Of a stretch of 64,000 bases of DNA, positions 63,796-64,000 are shown piece by piece. This DNA comes from Flavobacteriaceae bacterium (GTDB taxonomy: Bacteria > Bacteroidota > Bacteroidia > Flavobacteriales > Flavobacteriaceae). Below the pieces are notes generated by a model. The model worked only from the letters and a program-made list of their open reading frames with translations, had not been told where the DNA came from and did not search any database. The first letter of the stretch is position 1. The number at the start of each line of letters is the position of its first letter. A program made the translations under genes and the position numbers. The stretch lies in NCBI GenBank assembly GCA_024640565.1, contig JAHEET010000002.1:124001-188000 (forward strand), given 5' to 3'.

Positions 63796-64000
63796 TTAAA
63801 GGGCATCGCCCCGTAATTTTCTATATTTCTTTCGGGCATCTATCAAATAAATACTCGATGCGAAGTCAAAAATAATCTTTTGATAATGTTCTGACGCCTT
63901 TTCGGGATTATTAAGTTGATAATTATACAATTCTGCCAATGCATAGTGCGCATCATCTCTTAGAATACCTTTAGGGTCTCCCTGAATTATTTTTTTAAAA
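63796..64000 (-). CDS. TPR repeat protein, C-terminal end (cut by window edge)
   Basis: The last 67 codons of a gene that continues to the right of the window, ending at TAA 63796-63798. The visible part contains at least one TPR-like helix pair (DDAHYALAELYNYQLNNPEKA, then SEHYQKIIFDF) and ends in basic sequence (DARKKYRKLRGDAL). It lies about 40 bases upstream of the DUF4286 gene. Family and function cannot be settled from the fragment. Confidence 0.75.
   Translation of the reverse strand, partial: FKKIIQGDPKGILRDDAHYALAELYNYQLNNPEKASEHYQKIIFDFASSIYLIDARKKYRKLRGDAL

Overview
The window is a low-GC, gene-dense stretch of a Bacteroidota chromosome, most likely a marine member of the Flavobacteriaceae. 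Supporting signs are an SprE/PorW-type gliding/T9SS lipoprotein, an F0 subunit a with the long N-terminal extension seen in this phylum, Bacteroidota-type promoters (TAnnTTTG, often with TTTG 17-18 nt upstream), and several families largely restricted to Flavobacteriia (DUF5687, DUF4175, DUF4286). I saw no rRNA, tRNA, CRISPR array, prophage or complete insertion sequence. No genus is assigned.

Layout. 1-3.8 kb: head of the ATP synthase operon (atpB, a small membrane protein, AtpZ/AtpI-like) behind a bactofilin gene and sprE. 3.9-7.9 kb: an ABC exporter module with two small membrane proteins and a PadR regulator. 8-14.2 kb: thioredoxin, two large secreted lipoprotein peptidases (S9A and M13) and an ABC ATPase. 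14.25-22 kb: a biosynthetic operon on the minus strand with a type III polyketide synthase, methyltransferase, two FAD oxidoreductases, dehydratase, ketosynthase, ACP and phosphopantetheinyl transferase. A GIY-YIG gene flanked by palindromic repeats splits it between ketosynthase and ACP, and a GreA-like gene with an in-frame amber codon follows it. 22-37.3 kb: mostly housekeeping genes (dinB, gdhA, pheS, gpsA, dut, recA, rpiB) with GNATs, an MFS transporter and a frameshifted Kelch protein.

37.3-37.85 kb is an extremely AT-rich gene-free stretch with several DnaA-box-like 9-mers. Further right lie rnr, a tatA gene, an SPFH protein, gltX, a candidate structured RNA, a giant DUF4175 protein, ybeY and mnmG. 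mnmG is flanked on both sides by 16-bp sequences one base away from the ParB-binding parS consensus. Together these suggest that the window lies close to, and may contain, the replication origin. Genes left of 37.3 kb are overwhelmingly on the minus strand, while those to the right are mixed, so the strand evidence is only partial.

52-64 kb: small metabolic and membrane proteins, panB, an O-methyltransferase, a second TatA/B gene, mutS, a TrmH-type methyltransferase, an orphan response regulator, mgtE and rsmA, ending in a truncated TPR gene. The main unexplained items are the parS pair with the AT-rich region, the structured RNA upstream of gltX, the repeat/GIY-YIG module inside the polyketide operon, and the two apparently broken genes.
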